Shown piece after piece: positions 35,417 to 45,526 of a DNA stretch of 64,000 nucleotides. The notes under the pieces were generated by a model, which was not told the origin of the DNA, made no database searches, and was given only the letters and a program-made list of their open reading frames with translations. Position 1 is the stretch's first letter; every line of letters begins with the position of its first letter. The translations under genes and the position numbers were made by a program. This stretch comes from Bacteroidales bacterium (GTDB taxonomy: Bacteria > Bacteroidota > Bacteroidia > Bacteroidales > UBA932): positions 1-64,000 of the forward strand of contig JAFROJ010000073.1 in the NCBI GenBank assembly GCA_017429765.1. The letters run 5' to 3'.

Positions 35417-36676
35417 ATGGACAAAAGAGTTGTTATCACGGGCATGGGAGTCATCTCCCCTGTAGGAAATGACGTGCCCACTTTCTGGAATAACCTTATT
35501 CACGGAGTGTGCGGAATCGAGTACATCGAGGAATTCTCCACCGAGAAACTCCCCGTCAGCATCGCCGGGACAGTGAAGGATTTCCACGCCGAGGAATATG
35601 GCATGGACAAGCCGTTCATCCGCAAGCAGGACCTTTTCACCCAGTACGGTGTCGCCGCCGCCTACCAGGCTGTCAAGCAGTCAGGGCTGAAGTCGACCGG
35701 TGAGGGCCAGAACATCGACCCGTTCAGGTTCGGCGTTTATTTCGGTTCCGGGATAGGAGGCTTCGCCACCCAGTTCAGGGAGATGGCCAAGATGATCGAT
35801 GACCCCTCCGGGCAGTGGATATCCCCCCTGTTCATCCCCACGATGATCTCGAACATAGCCGCCGGCCACATCGCCATCATCAACCAGGCCAACGGCCCCT
35901 GCCTTGACATTGTCACCGCCTGCGCGACATCGACCAACGCCATGGGCGAGGCTTTCAGGGCCATCAAGCACGGCTACGCAGACGCCATCATCACAGGTGG
36001 CAGCGAGAACGCGACCATCCCGATCGGCATCGCCGGCTTCGCCAACGCCAAGGCTCTCTCAAGGGCGACCGATCCCAAGTACGCCTCTCTCCCCTTCAAC
36101 GCCAACAGGGCGGGATTCGTCATGGGGGACGGCGCCGCCGCCCTCGTCCTCGAGGAATATGAGCACGCCAAGGCCCGCGGGGCCGAGATTCTCGGCGAGA
36201 TGGTGGGTTACGGCAACACCTGCGACGCCTATCACTCGACAGCCCCCAGGCCGGATGGCACCACCCAGGCCGAGTGCATCAGGCTCGCCCTCAAGGAGGC
36301 CGGGTTCGACGAGAACAAGGACAACCTCTACATCAACGCCCACGGTACCGGCACCAAGCTCAACGACGCCGCCGAGACCCTGGCCTACAAGAACGCCCTC
36401 GGGGACTTCGCCTACAAGGCTCACATCAGTTCCATCAAGTCCATGACCGGACACATGTTCGGCGCCGCCGGCGCCGCCGAGGCCATCGCGACACTGCTGA
36501 CTCTGAGGGACGGGATCTGCCCTCCCACGATCAACCTGGACACCCCTGATCCCGAGTGTGACCTTGACTACACCCCCAACCATGCGGTCGAGGCCGACAT
36601 CACTCTAGGAATATCCGACTCCTTCGGCTTCGGCGGGCATGACGCCTGCGTCGCCTTCAGGAAAAGCGGGGATTAA
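35417..36676 (+). CDS. fabF: Beta-ketoacyl-ACP synthase II
   Basis: A 419-residue KAS II for fatty acid chain elongation. MDKRVVITGMGVISPVGNDV opens the protein; the catalytic Cys is in DIVTACATSTNAMGEA, with His residues in YINAHGTGTKLND and SMTGHMFGAAGAAE and the C-terminal SFGFGGHDACVAF. The 71-nt gap after fabH carries a near-consensus -7 box (TATATTCG) and a small CCGGC/GCCGG hairpin, so it may be transcribed separately. No acpP precedes it, unlike many fab clusters. Confidence 0.95.
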   Translation: MDKRVVITGMGVISPVGNDVPTFWNNLIHGVCGIEYIEEFSTEKLPVSIAGTVKDFHAEEYGMDKPFIRKQDLFTQYGVAAAYQAVKQSGLKSTGEGQNIDPFRFGVYFGSGIGGFATQFREMAKMIDDPSGQWISPLFIPTMISNIAAGHIAIINQANGPCLDIVTACATSTNAMGEAFRAIKHGYADAIITGGSENATIPIGIAGFANAKALSRATDPKYASLPFNANRAGFVMGDGAAALVLEEYEHAKARGAEILGEMVGYGNTCDAYHSTAPRPDGTTQAECIRLALKEAGFDENKDNLYINAHGTGTKLNDAAETLAYKNALGDFAYKAHISSIKSMTGHMFGAAGAAEAIATLLTLRDGICPPTINLDTPDPECDLDYTPNHAVEADITLGISDSFGFGGHDACVAFRKSGD

Positions 36677-36690
36677 AACCGGAAACTATC

Positions 36691-37125
36691 ATGACTCAAA
36701 CACTTAGTCTCGAGGACATCAAGATGTTCCTCCCTCACAGGGAGCCTATGCTCCTGATTGAGGAAGCCTATATCGACGAGGCCGGCCTGGCGCACTCAAA
36801 GTACAGGATCAAGGAAGACGAGTTCTTCACCAGGGGTCATTTCCCCGGCAATCCTGTGGTCCCAGGGGTCATCCTCTGCGAGATCATGGCCCAAAGCTGC
36901 GCTATCCTGGTCAAGGACGAGATTCCCGGCAACATAACCCTCTACGCCGGGATCGACAAGGTCCGCTTCAAGAACACCGTGAAACCAGGAGACCTCTGCG
37001 AGGTGACCGCGAGCCTTGACGACCGTCGGGGGCAGTTGTTCTTCTGCTCCGCCAAACTCGAGGTCAACGGCAAGCTCTGCTGCAAGGGCATGCCCTCCTT
37101 CGCCCTGGTTCCCATCCAGAAATAA
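36691..37125 (+). CDS. fabZ: 3-hydroxyacyl-ACP dehydratase (FabZ-like)
   Basis: A 144-residue hotdog-fold dehydratase. The active-site helix reads RGHFPGNPVVPGVILCEIMAQ (His and Glu catalytic pair), and LYAGIDKVRFKNTVKPGDL follows. It removes water from beta-hydroxyacyl-ACP in fatty acid elongation. It starts 14 nt after fabF and ends 1 nt before the rluA-type gene. Confidence 0.9.
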   Translation: MTQTLSLEDIKMFLPHREPMLLIEEAYIDEAGLAHSKYRIKEDEFFTRGHFPGNPVVPGVILCEIMAQSCAILVKDEIPGNITLYAGIDKVRFKNTVKPGDLCEVTASLDDRRGQLFFCSAKLEVNGKLCCKGMPSFALVPIQK

Positions 37126-37126
37126 G

Positions 37127-37846
37127 ATGGAATACAGGGAGTTGAGTCCTGACGAGTTCGAGGACATCTCTTCGAGGATCCTCCATGAGGACAATCACGT
37201 CCTGGTGTTCGACAAGGCCGTGGGCGAGATTGTCCAGGGCGACAAGACCGGCGACGAGTGTCTCGCCGAGACCCTCAAGGCGTTCATAGCCCAGAGGGAC
37301 GGGAAGCCCGGAAAGGTGTTTCTGGGTGTCCCCCACCGCCTGGACAGGCCTGTGAGCGGGATTGTCGTCTTCGCCAAGACTTCGAAATCCCTGTCCAGAC
37401 TTGCGGACATGTTCCGCTCCGGAAACGTCCACAAGACCTACTGGGCGCTCTGCTGCCACGCCCCCGCCAGGGAGTCTGGCGAGTTGACCGGCTGGATGGT
37501 ACGGAACGAGAGGCTCAACAAGAGCTTCCTCGTCAAGGAGGGGACCCCCGGCGCGAAACTGGCCCGACTGACCTACAGGCTCGCCGCCAGGACAGAGCGC
37601 TATTTCCTCATAGAGGTCCAGCTGCTCACCGGGCGCCACCACCAGATACGCTGCCAGTTGTCAGGGATGGGTTGCCCCATCAAGGGGGATCTCAAGTACG
37701 GCGCCCCGAGGTCAAACCCCGACGGCGGCATATCCCTCCACTCCAGGGAGATCACCTTCATCCACCCTGTCCGCAAGGAAGAGATCAGAGTCACAGCCCC
37801 CGTCCCGTCGTCCTGGAAGGGAGTGTCCTCATTTCAACCTGTCTAA
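37127..37846 (+). CDS. RluA-family pseudouridine synthase
   Basis: A 239-residue RNA pseudouridine synthase with the catalytic motif PHRLDRPVSGIVVFAKTSK (Asp of HRLDR), plus ARLTYRLAARTERYFLIEVQ and GRHHQIRCQLSGMGCPIKGDLKYG. No S4 domain is present. The ATG at 37127 follows the fabZ stop directly; a longer frame exists but would lie inside fabZ. The 3' end overlaps the convergent AraC-type gene by 18 nt. Target RNA unknown. Confidence 0.88.
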   Translation: MEYRELSPDEFEDISSRILHEDNHVLVFDKAVGEIVQGDKTGDECLAETLKAFIAQRDGKPGKVFLGVPHRLDRPVSGIVVFAKTSKSLSRLADMFRSGNVHKTYWALCCHAPARESGELTGWMVRNERLNKSFLVKEGTPGAKLARLTYRLAARTERYFLIEVQLLTGRHHQIRCQLSGMGCPIKGDLKYGAPRSNPDGGISLHSREITFIHPVRKEEIRVTAPVPSSWKGVSSFQPV

Positions 37847-38914
37847 GGCCCTGTCCTGCAACCATTCCGACGGTGTCTTCCCGGTGTTGACCTTGAACGC
37901 CATGTTGAAAGACACGGTGGAGTGGAAGCCGGACATCGTGGCAGCCTCAGCAACTTTCAACCTCGGGTGTTTCTTGAACAAGGAGATAGCGTATTGCACC
38001 CGGTGATAGTTCACGAATTGCCGGAAGTTCCTGCCTGACAGGATATTGACGGTTCGGGACAGGTACAGTTTGTTGGTGTAGAGCTCCGCGGCCATGTCAT
38101 CCATCCTGAACTCCGGGTCCAGATAAGGCTTTTTCTCCGTCATGAAGAGCAGGATCCGGCTGTACAGGTTGTTCATCTTCTTGTCCTCCTCAGCCTTGTC
38201 GATGAAGGGAGTCCTGAGATTGCCTTTCATTATCTCCTTGACTTTCGACTCGGCGGTTCTCGTCAGCAGGAAAGTCCTTCCGGTCATGGCCTTGAGATAG
38301 AGGACAACATACAGAAGCATAAGAAAGACTATGGAGACCACGCTCATCAAGTCCCCCGCGTCGCCCGGGACTTGGAAGACGCAAAGGGAGTAGATTCCAA
38401 GGCCGAGGAACACCAGGGAGTAGACCGACCTTGAATAGTCCTCCAGACTGTACCAGACCGAGTTGTTGCGGAAGAACAGCCTGATCCCGTCAAATCGCCT
38501 GGCTGTGGATAAGATGAGGTTGAAAGCGAACACGGCCAACATGACCATGCACGAGAGCACGACCCTGTCCGACCTGAAACCGAGAAAGCCGGACGGGACG
38601 GTCAGGCTGTACACAAGGGAGAGGAACACGGCCGCGTCAATCAATATGGCGGACTTTAAGGAAAGGGCCGGCTTCTCATAGGAGCATGGATACATGACCA
38701 GGATCTCGGCCGAGGCCATTGCGTCCAGCGTCAGGTTCATCGCCTCAAGGGACTCTGTCAAAGCGGCTTCCAGGAGGATCAAAACGGTTCCCGTCAATCC
38801 GGCCATCATCCTCACGGCGACCCGCTTCGGATCGCCTCGGGGTTTTTTAGAGAGGTCAAAAACCAGAAAGAAGAGGTACTCGAGAATCAGGAATAAGGAA
38901 AATAGTGTCATCAT
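37829..38914 (-). CDS. Membrane-anchored AraC-family regulator
   Basis: A 361-residue protein with about six membrane spans over the first 215 residues and a C-terminal double helix-turn-helix of the AraC type (about 265-355: FRMDDMAAELYTNKLYLSRTVN, HPRLKVAEAATMSGFHSTVSFNMAFK, TGKTPSEWL). It looks like a one-component membrane-to-DNA regulator. It converges on rluA with an 18-nt overlap. Signal and targets unknown. Confidence 0.82.
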   Translation of the reverse strand: MMTLFSLFLILEYLFFLVFDLSKKPRGDPKRVAVRMMAGLTGTVLILLEAALTESLEAMNLTLDAMASAEILVMYPCSYEKPALSLKSAILIDAAVFLSLVYSLTVPSGFLGFRSDRVVLSCMVMLAVFAFNLILSTARRFDGIRLFFRNNSVWYSLEDYSRSVYSLVFLGLGIYSLCVFQVPGDAGDLMSVVSIVFLMLLYVVLYLKAMTGRTFLLTRTAESKVKEIMKGNLRTPFIDKAEEDKKMNNLYSRILLFMTEKKPYLDPEFRMDDMAAELYTNKLYLSRTVNILSGRNFRQFVNYHRVQYAISLFKKHPRLKVAEAATMSGFHSTVSFNMAFKVNTGKTPSEWLQDRALDRLK

Positions 38915-38982
38915 CTTGTTCCAGGTTAGAAGGCAGATCGGGTTTTCGCGTATGAATTTAGCGATGAAATATCAAAACAATA

Positions 38983-39008
38983 ACCCCCGGCGGTAGTTCG
39001 CCGGGGGT
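38983..39008. terminator. Hairpin between the AraC-type and YitT genes
   Basis: A perfect 10-bp stem ACCCCCGGCG/CGCCGGGGGT with a 6-nt loop. On the minus strand it is followed by TATTGTTTT, so it probably ends the leuS-yitT transcript. The rest of the 126-nt gap holds no gene. Confidence 0.6.
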
Positions 39009-39040
39009 ATAACCCGATATTGGGGGATCAAAAACAAAAA

Positions 39041-39970
39041 TTAAGATTTCTTGTCCTTGATCGAGTCGAATCCCCTGCCGTAAACCCCGGCCACAGACGA
39101 GACAGAGAGGAAGGCGTCGGGGTCGATAGCCTTTATGGAGCGAAGCAGCAGGTTGACATCCGATTTCCTGGTGATTACCATCAAGACCGAGGACACCTGC
39201 TTGGTGTACCAGCCCCGTCCCTCGAGCACGGTGACCCCGCGGTGGAAATCCTTGGCTATCATGTCGGCGATAGCCTCGAACTCGTGGGACATGATGAAGA
39301 CCTGGACACTCTGCTTGGCGCCGGCGAGATAAAGGTCGGCCACATTGCCGCACACCGTCACTATGATCATTCCGTACACAGCCGTGATGAACTTGTCCAC
39401 GAATGGAAGCCGCTGTCCGTCAGCCGTGAAGGAAGGGACCAGAAGAGACGAGACGATGATGAACACATCGATCAGCAGAATGACTTTACCCGGAGAAATA
39501 TTCCTGTACTTCGTGATTATCAAGGCTATAATGTCCGTGCCTCCGGAGCTGCCTCCCTGCGAGATCGACATCCCGATCCCAAGTCCGGCCATGGAACCTC
39601 CTATGATGGAGCAAAGGAGTTTGCCGTTGGACAAGGCGAAATCCTGGATGAACTGGGCGGGAATCAGGGTCTGCTCGATGTTCAGGCAGAACGAGGCCAG
39701 GAATATGGCATAGACGGTTTTCACCCCGAACGACGGCCCGATGATGAATAAAGAGATCAGGAGCAGGACGGCGTTGATCACGAAATAGGTGTATCCCATC
39801 TTGATCCCGGTGGCGAACTGGATAATGGCGCTGATACCTGACACCCCGCCTCCGAACATGTTGTTAGGGGTCAGGAATATGGTCCACCCGCAGGTGTAGA
39901 TGACTATTCCCAGCGTGATGAGCAGGTATTCCTTAATTGTTCTCAGTATGTTCTTCTCCCTTGACGGCAT
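39041..39970 (-). CDS. YitT family membrane protein (second copy)
   Basis: A 309-residue DUF161/DUF2179 protein with five or six membrane spans in residues 10-210 (YLLITLGIVIYTCGWTIFL, the SQGGSSGGTDIIALI motif) and a C-terminal soluble DUF2179 domain (FHRGVTVLEGRGWYTKQVSS). It is paralogous to the next gene, sharing GGVSGxSxIIxFATG, SxGGTDIxALIxxK and GRGF-type segments; the two frames overlap by 38 nt. The function of the YitT family is not established. Confidence 0.85.
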   Translation of the reverse strand: MPSREKNILRTIKEYLLITLGIVIYTCGWTIFLTPNNMFGGGVSGISAIIQFATGIKMGYTYFVINAVLLLISLFIIGPSFGVKTVYAIFLASFCLNIEQTLIPAQFIQDFALSNGKLLCSIIGGSMAGLGIGMSISQGGSSGGTDIIALIITKYRNISPGKVILLIDVFIIVSSLLVPSFTADGQRLPFVDKFITAVYGMIIVTVCGNVADLYLAGAKQSVQVFIMSHEFEAIADMIAKDFHRGVTVLEGRGWYTKQVSSVLMVITRKSDVNLLLRSIKAIDPDAFLSVSSVAGVYGRGFDSIKDKKS

Positions 39971-40886
39971 TGGCTGATTTCTTTTTAAGTTTAAGATTGA
40001 TTCCGGTCTTCATCTCGTCGAATCCCTCGCCATAGACCGTGCTGGCCGACGAGACGGTGACAAAAGCTTTAGGGTCTATCTCCTTGACAGCCCTGGTGAT
40101 GGTGTGTAACTCCGGCTTGCGGACCATGATCAGAAGCACCTTCTTGCTCTCCCCGGAGTACCATCCCTGGGCGTCGAGAGCCGTGACTCCCCTCTTGAGG
40201 TCGTTGATGACCATATCCGCTATCTCTTTGTACTTGTCCGAGAACACCATGACCTGCCAGGTCGAGTTACGCCCGAGCAGCACCCAGTCCACGAACACGG
40301 AGAAGATGACCATAGCCACATAACCATAGACCATGTCCTCGACCGTCTTTCCGGGGATGAGGAGCACCGAGGCGATGATGAACATGTCGAGGGCGAGGAA
40401 GACCCTGCCTAGGGAGATGGGCCAGAACTTGTTGATTATCAACGCGACAATGTCAGTCCCGCCAGTGCTTCCGCCACGAGCGAGGATGCATGTGATACCA
40501 ATGGACTCTATGATGGCGGCGACCAGCACGAGAAGGAGCTTGTTGTCGAAGAACACGTAGAGGAACTCCATCTCGGAGAAGATGTCCAGGCCGATGGTCG
40601 ACAGGCCGATGGCGAATATGGTCTTGAACCCGAATCCCTTGCCCAGGATAATGAAGCCTGCAAACAGGAGAAAGGCGTTGATCGCCACGTAGGAGATGTA
40701 CACGGGAATACCGGTCGCGAAGTTGATGATCGTGCTGGCTCCCGTCACCCCACCGCTCGCGATCCCGTTGGGGATAAGCATATCAGCCCAGGCGAAAGCG
40801 TAGAGAATGACACCCAGGGTGATGACACAATAGTCCCCGAGGGTGGTCAGGACATTCTGCCTGGTCAAGTTAAGTTTCAAGGTCAT
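39933..40886 (-). CDS. YitT family membrane protein (first copy)
   Basis: A 317-residue YitT protein with membrane spans in residues 15-210 (YCVITLGVILYAFAWADMLI, LARGGSTGGTDIVALIINKF) and a C-terminal DUF2179 domain (LKRGVTALDAQGWYSGESKK). The C-terminus is Lys-rich and polar. It lies 10 nt after leuS and is followed by its paralogue, so both are probably the tail of the oadA-leuS transcript. Confidence 0.85.
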   Translation of the reverse strand: MTLKLNLTRQNVLTTLGDYCVITLGVILYAFAWADMLIPNGIASGGVTGASTIINFATGIPVYISYVAINAFLLFAGFIILGKGFGFKTIFAIGLSTIGLDIFSEMEFLYVFFDNKLLLVLVAAIIESIGITCILARGGSTGGTDIVALIINKFWPISLGRVFLALDMFIIASVLLIPGKTVEDMVYGYVAMVIFSVFVDWVLLGRNSTWQVMVFSDKYKEIADMVINDLKRGVTALDAQGWYSGESKKVLLIMVRKPELHTITRAVKEIDPKAFVTVSSASTVYGEGFDEMKTGINLKLKKKSANAVKGEEHTENN

Positions 40887-40896
40887 TTCAGCGATT

Positions 40897-43662
40897 CTAT
40901 TTGATGACGATATTGACTATCCTGCCCGGCACCACGATCACTTTGGCGATGGACTTGTCGCCGACCCACTTGGCGGTCTGCTCCATGGCCTTGATCTCGG
41001 TCTCGACCTCGGCGGGCGACATCGATTTGGGGAGATCGACCATGAAACGGGTCTTGCCGTTGAATGACACGGGGTACTTGACAGTGTCCTCAGCCGCCAA
41101 GGCGGGATTGAAGACAGGGAAACTGGCGTAAGTCACGCTCTCCTCATGCCCCAGGAGCGACCAGAGTTCCTCGGCGATGTGCGGGGCGAACGGGGAAAGA
41201 AGGACGGTCATGGGCTCCAGGATGGCGCGCTTGCGGCATTTCATGGCGCCCAAGTCGTTAAGGGCGATCATGTAGGCGCTCACGGTGGTGTTGAAAGAGA
41301 AATGCTCGATGTCATATTCCTCCTTCCCGATCAGTTTGTGCAGGGCCTTAAGCTCCTCGGAGGTGGGCTCCTCGTCGCTGACGGAGAAGACGTCACCGTC
41401 GAAGAACAGCCTCCAGAACTTCCTAAGGAAGCGGTTGACGCCGTCGATGCCCTTTGTGTCCCAGGGCTTGCTCTGCTCCAGAGGCCCGAGGAACATCTCG
41501 TAGAGCCTCAGGGTGTCGGCGCCGTAGTCGTCACAGATCTTGTCGGGATTCACCACATTAAACATGGACTTGCTCATCTTCTCGACAGCCCATCCGCAGA
41601 TGTACTCCCCGTTCTCGAGGACGAACTCGGCGTCGGCGAACTCGGGCCTCCAGGCCTTGAAGCCCTCGAGGTCGAGACGGTCGCCCCGGACCAGGCTGAT
41701 GTCCACGTGGATCTCCGTGGTCTGGTACTTGTCCTTGAGGCCGAGGGAGACGAAGGTGTTAGTCCCGACGATCCTGTAGACAAAGCTTGAGCGCCCCTGA
41801 ATCATTCCCTGGTTGATGAGCTTGCGGAAAGGCTCGTCCTCGCAGACATAACCCAGGTCGAAGAGGAACTTGTTCCAGAAACGGGAGTAGATGAGGTGTC
41901 CGGTGGCGTGCTCGGTGCCTCCTATGTAGAGATCCACATCGCGCCAGTAGGCGTCTATCTCCTTGTCCACCAGGGCGTTGTCGTTGTGGGGATCCATGTA
42001 GCGGAGATAGTAGGCGCTGGAACCCGCGAAACCAGGCATGGTGCTGGTCTCAAGAGGGTAACCATTGTAGGTCCAATCCTTTGCCCTGGCGAGAGGCGGC
42101 TCGCCGTTCTCGGTCGGCTTGAACTCGTCGATCTCAGGGAGGGTCAAGGGAAGATCCTCGAAAGGCACCGGGGTCGGGATCCCGTCCTTGTAATAGATCG
42201 GGAACGGCTCGCCCCAATACCTTTGGCGACTGAATATGGCGTCGCGGAGCCTGTAATTAACCTTGCGGTGGCCGATGCCGCGCGCCTCAACATAATCGAT
42301 GGCGGCGGGAATAGCGTCCTTGACCTCCATCCCGTCGAGGAAACCGGAGTTGACCATCTTGCCCTCCTTGGCGTCGAAACTGGACTCGCTCACGTCGCAA
42401 CCGGCGATGATCGGCACGATCGGGAGGTTGAATTTCCTGGCGAAAGCATAGTCGCGGCTGTCGTGGGCGGGGACGGCCATGATGGCGCCCGTGCCGTAGC
42501 CCGCGAGGACATATTCGGAGATCCACACAGGGACCCTCTCGCCAGTCAGGGGATTGACCCCGTAAGAGCCGGAGAAGACTCCCGTGACCGTCTTTGTCTC
42601 GGCTATCCTCTCGCGCTCGGTCTTCTTCTTCACATAAGCGAGGTACTCATCAACCTCGGCCCTGCGGTCCGCCGTGGTGAGAATGTCCACCAGCCCGCTC
42701 TCCGGGGCGAGAACCATGAACGTCACCCCGAAGACGGTGTCCACGCGAGTCGTGAATATCGTGACATCATGCTCCTCGTCTCCGTTATAGCACTTGAACA
42801 CCACCTCGCAGCCGTTGGATTTGCCGATCCAGTTGCGCTGCATCTCCTTGAGCGAGTCTGTCCAGTCGATCCTGTCCAGACCCTCTAGAAGCCTTCCGGC
42901 GTACGCCGAGACACGCAACTGCCACTGCATCATCTTCTTCTGCTCAACGGGAAAACCTCCGCGCACGGACAGCCCGTCCTTGACCTCGTCGTTGGCCAGG
43001 ACAGTGCCGAGGCCGGCGCACCAGTTGACGGAAGTCTCGCCCTGGTAGGCGATCCGGTAGTTCATCAGCATGTCGGACTTCTCCTTCCCGGAGAAAGCCT
43101 TCCACTGGTCGGCCGAGAACGGGTCATGCTCGGAACAGGCGGCGTTGACGGCCTCGCTGCCTCCGGTCTCGAAGGCCGCTATAAGGTCCTCGACAGGCCT
43201 GGCCTTGCCGAGATCATTGTCGTACCAGCTGCCGAACATCTTGAGGAAGGCCCACTGGGTCCATTTGTAATACTTCGGGTCGCAGGTCCTGACCTCACGG
43301 TCCCAGTCATATGAGAACCCGATCCGGTCCATCTGGCCGCGGTAACGGTTGATGTTGTTGACTGTGGTGACCTCAGGATGCTGGCCGGTCTGGATGGCAT
43401 ACTGCTCGGCGGGAAGGCCGAAGGCGTCATATCCCATCGGATGAAGGACATTGAAGCCCTTCAGCCTCTTGTACCTGGAGAAAATGTCACTGGCTATGTA
43501 GCCGAGCGGGTGGCCGACATGGAGCCCCGCCCCGGAGGGATAGGGGAACATGTCGAGAACATAGAATTTCGGCTTGGAGGGATCTGCCTCAGTCTTGAAA
43601 GTCCCTTTCTCCGCCCAATAGGCCTGCCACTTGCTCTCAATTGTCCTGAAATCGTAATCCAT
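40897..43662 (-). CDS. leuS: Leucyl-tRNA synthetase
   Basis: A 921-residue class I synthetase charging tRNA-Leu. The HIGH motif reads [13 protein letters not shown], the CP1 editing domain spans about residues 225-420 ([19 protein letters not shown]) and the KMSKS loop is [13 protein letters not shown], followed by the anticodon-binding domain. [13 protein letters not shown] at 43662 is preferred over an upstream GTG at 43689. It lies 26 nt after the M28-TonB gene. Confidence 0.96.
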   Translation of the reverse strand: MDYDFRTIESKWQAYWAEKGTFKTEADPSKPKFYVLDMFPYPSGAGLHVGHPLGYIASDIFSRYKRLKGFNVLHPMGYDAFGLPAEQYAIQTGQHPEVTTVNNINRYRGQMDRIGFSYDWDREVRTCDPKYYKWTQWAFLKMFGSWYDNDLGKARPVEDLIAAFETGGSEAVNAACSEHDPFSADQWKAFSGKEKSDMLMNYRIAYQGETSVNWCAGLGTVLANDEVKDGLSVRGGFPVEQKKMMQWQLRVSAYAGRLLEGLDRIDWTDSLKEMQRNWIGKSNGCEVVFKCYNGDEEHDVTIFTTRVDTVFGVTFMVLAPESGLVDILTTADRRAEVDEYLAYVKKKTERERIAETKTVTGVFSGSYGVNPLTGERVPVWISEYVLAGYGTGAIMAVPAHDSRDYAFARKFNLPIVPIIAGCDVSESSFDAKEGKMVNSGFLDGMEVKDAIPAAIDYVEARGIGHRKVNYRLRDAIFSRQRYWGEPFPIYYKDGIPTPVPFEDLPLTLPEIDEFKPTENGEPPLARAKDWTYNGYPLETSTMPGFAGSSAYYLRYMDPHNDNALVDKEIDAYWRDVDLYIGGTEHATGHLIYSRFWNKFLFDLGYVCEDEPFRKLINQGMIQGRSSFVYRIVGTNTFVSLGLKDKYQTTEIHVDISLVRGDRLDLEGFKAWRPEFADAEFVLENGEYICGWAVEKMSKSMFNVVNPDKICDDYGADTLRLYEMFLGPLEQSKPWDTKGIDGVNRFLRKFWRLFFDGDVFSVSDEEPTSEELKALHKLIGKEEYDIEHFSFNTTVSAYMIALNDLGAMKCRKRAILEPMTVLLSPFAPHIAEELWSLLGHEESVTYASFPVFNPALAAEDTVKYPVSFNGKTRFMVDLPKSMSPAEVETEIKAMEQTAKWVGDKSIAKVIVVPGRIVNIVIK

Positions 43663-43688
43663 TATCTGTCTGTTGTTTCTTGTGTCCA

Positions 43689-45044
43689 CTATTTCTTTAT
43701 CCCGAAACTTTTCGTCCCTTTCTTCTCGAGGCGGAACTCAATGTAGAGCGAAATCTCGGAGCGCACCTTCTTGCCGAGCACCTTGCCGGGCTTCCATTTG
43801 GGCGAACCGCTGACGATCCTGACCGCCTCCTCATCGAGAAGAGGGTCAGCGCCCTTGAGCACCTTGACGTCACGGACCTTGCCTTCCTCGTCGATGATGA
43901 AATCGACCAGCACCCGGCCCTGAATCCCTTGATTGACAGCCTCCTGCGGGTACTTCATGTAGGAATAGACCCACTTCTGGAGGAAGACTTTGGGATCGTC
44001 GCTCCCAAGGAAGGAAGGCTTCACGTCGCAATCATAATAAGGCACCGCCCCGGAGATCCCGCCGGTGAGCTTGACGGTCTCAGAGGGATTGAATATCGGC
44101 TTCGGGCCGTTCGCCAGCGCGACCGAATAGCTGTAGATGTATTCCAGCTCTTTTTCCATCGTGTCGAAATCGATGATGGACTGGGTGTCCCTCTCGGTGT
44201 CGTGGGCCGCGTAGCGCCCTGTGGTGAACATGATGGAGGGAATGCCCTTGTCGTAGAAGGCGACATGATCGGAAGGATAAGGCTCCTGCGTCACGATGGA
44301 GGGCCTGATAGGCTGCAAGTCGCCGGAGATAGACTCCACCATGGCGTTCATGTCGGCGTTCGAGGAGGTGTAGGCGTAGAAACCGTCTGTCCCGGTGCCG
44401 AGCATGTCGAGGTTTATCATGGCCTCGATGTTGGAAACGTCTGAGAACGAGCGATTAAGGAAGTACCATGACCCGGCGAAAGTCTCCTTGGAGGCTCCGA
44501 ACCCTACCAGGAGGACAGACCTCCGGAGCATGACCCTGTTGGTCTGAAGCATCCTCGCCAGCTCAAGCAACATGGCCGCTCCGGACGCGTTGCCATTAGC
44601 CCCGAAATAGATTCTCTCAACCTTGCGGCCGTCCACTGTCATGGTACCGGAGCCAAGATTGTCCATCCTGGCACCAATGACTATGTATCTGTCCCTCATG
44701 GTTTTGTCGCCACCTTGGATGAAGGCGCAGACATTCCTCGACGTGAGGGTGTCCCCGTTCTCCTGGCGGATCCCGAACGGGTCCCCACTCGCTCCGGAGA
44801 TCACATCCACCCCGTATTCTTTCAACACCTCTGTCAGATACTCGGCGGTCATCTTCTCACCTTCCGATCCGGCCTTCCGGCCTTCCATCATGGCGGAGGA
44901 GATAGTGGCGACGTGCCTCTTAAGGGAGGTGACAGTCTCGCTGTCCCCCAGATCCGAGTATCCCGCCCTGAACTGGGCGTCAGCGGGCCGAGCCATAAGA
45001 AGGGAGGCGGCAACCGCCAGAATGAGCGCTGGTTTTCTGTTCAT
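43689..45044 (-). CDS. M28 peptidase-like domain fused to a TonB C-terminal domain
   Basis: A 451-residue exported protein. The signal peptide ([23 protein letters not shown]) is followed by an M28-type domain (about 50-320) and a TonB C-terminal domain (about 340-445: [29 protein letters not shown]). Most M28 metal ligands are replaced: the usual AHYD reads ARMD, the GADDNASG bridge reads GANGNASG, and the catalytic/metal EE pair reads SK in [11 protein letters not shown]. Asp in NLDMLG and His in SDHVAFY remain. It is probably a non-catalytic binding or scaffold protein. The ATG overlaps the SPOR stop (ATGA). Confidence 0.8.
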   Translation of the reverse strand: MNRKPALILAVAASLLMARPADAQFRAGYSDLGDSETVTSLKRHVATISSAMMEGRKAGSEGEKMTAEYLTEVLKEYGVDVISGASGDPFGIRQENGDTLTSRNVCAFIQGGDKTMRDRYIVIGARMDNLGSGTMTVDGRKVERIYFGANGNASGAAMLLELARMLQTNRVMLRRSVLLVGFGASKETFAGSWYFLNRSFSDVSNIEAMINLDMLGTGTDGFYAYTSSNADMNAMVESISGDLQPIRPSIVTQEPYPSDHVAFYDKGIPSIMFTTGRYAAHDTERDTQSIIDFDTMEKELEYIYSYSVALANGPKPIFNPSETVKLTGGISGAVPYYDCDVKPSFLGSDDPKVFLQKWVYSYMKYPQEAVNQGIQGRVLVDFIIDEEGKVRDVKVLKGADPLLDEEAVRIVSGSPKWKPGKVLGKKVRSEISLYIEFRLEKKGTKSFGIKK

Positions 45045-45526
45045 TTTCTCTTTCTGTCTAAAATCCAGACACCCTCCGGGCAAAAATCCTGCCTTTTGAC
45101 CTCGGTCATGAAAGCCTTGGCCTCGCTCTCGTCGTCAGTCCCGCCTATGCCGACCGCGGTGCGTCCCTCCGTGAAGCCGAAGAACTCCGGCTCGTAACCA
45201 AGATCCTTCAGCCTGGCGGCGCACTTGTCGGCGTTATCCTTGTTGGAGAAAGCGCCCATGATGACATAGAAACGCCTCTTGCCCGGCTTAGCGTCAGACG
45301 CCGGAGCGGGTTCTTCAGCGACCTCTGTCCCAACAGGTTCCTGAGCCTGCTTGAGAGCAGCGGCGCGCTCCAGGGAATCGGCCTGGCGACGCTGGATCTC
45401 CGCCTTCATCGAGGCTATATCCTTTGAGGTCGGCCGACCGGCCAGGGAACGGAAGAAGTCGCATCCCGTGGCCAGCATGGCCACCGAAAGCGACAACAAA
45501 GCTATTCTGGCAAATCTTCCCATCAC
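45041..45526 (-). CDS. SPOR-domain lipoprotein
   Basis: A 161-residue predicted lipoprotein with a lipobox Cys22 (LSVAMLATGC), a charged helical linker (SMKAEIQRRQADSLERAAALKQ) and a C-terminal SPOR domain (about 85-155: RRFYVIMGAFSNKDNADKCAARLKDLGYEPEFFGF). SPOR domains bind denuded glycan strands of peptidoglycan, often at division sites. It overlaps the genes on both sides by 4 nt. Confidence 0.85.
   Translation of the reverse strand: MMGRFARIALLSLSVAMLATGCDFFRSLAGRPTSKDIASMKAEIQRRQADSLERAAALKQAQEPVGTEVAEEPAPASDAKPGKRRFYVIMGAFSNKDNADKCAARLKDLGYEPEFFGFTEGRTAVGIGGTDDESEAKAFMTEVKRQDFCPEGVWILDRKRK

Noticed and set aside
43662..43689. GTG start for leuS at 43689
   Set aside because: The ATG at 43662 begins the conserved LeuRS N-terminus, and the extra nine residues have no counterpart I recognise.
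45523..45526. Frameshift as explanation for the missing biotin lysine
   Set aside because: The reading frame continues normally through the module (GMEEIVPAIDG, GEKVVKGEIIAFVQA), so the change is a substitution and not a frameshift.
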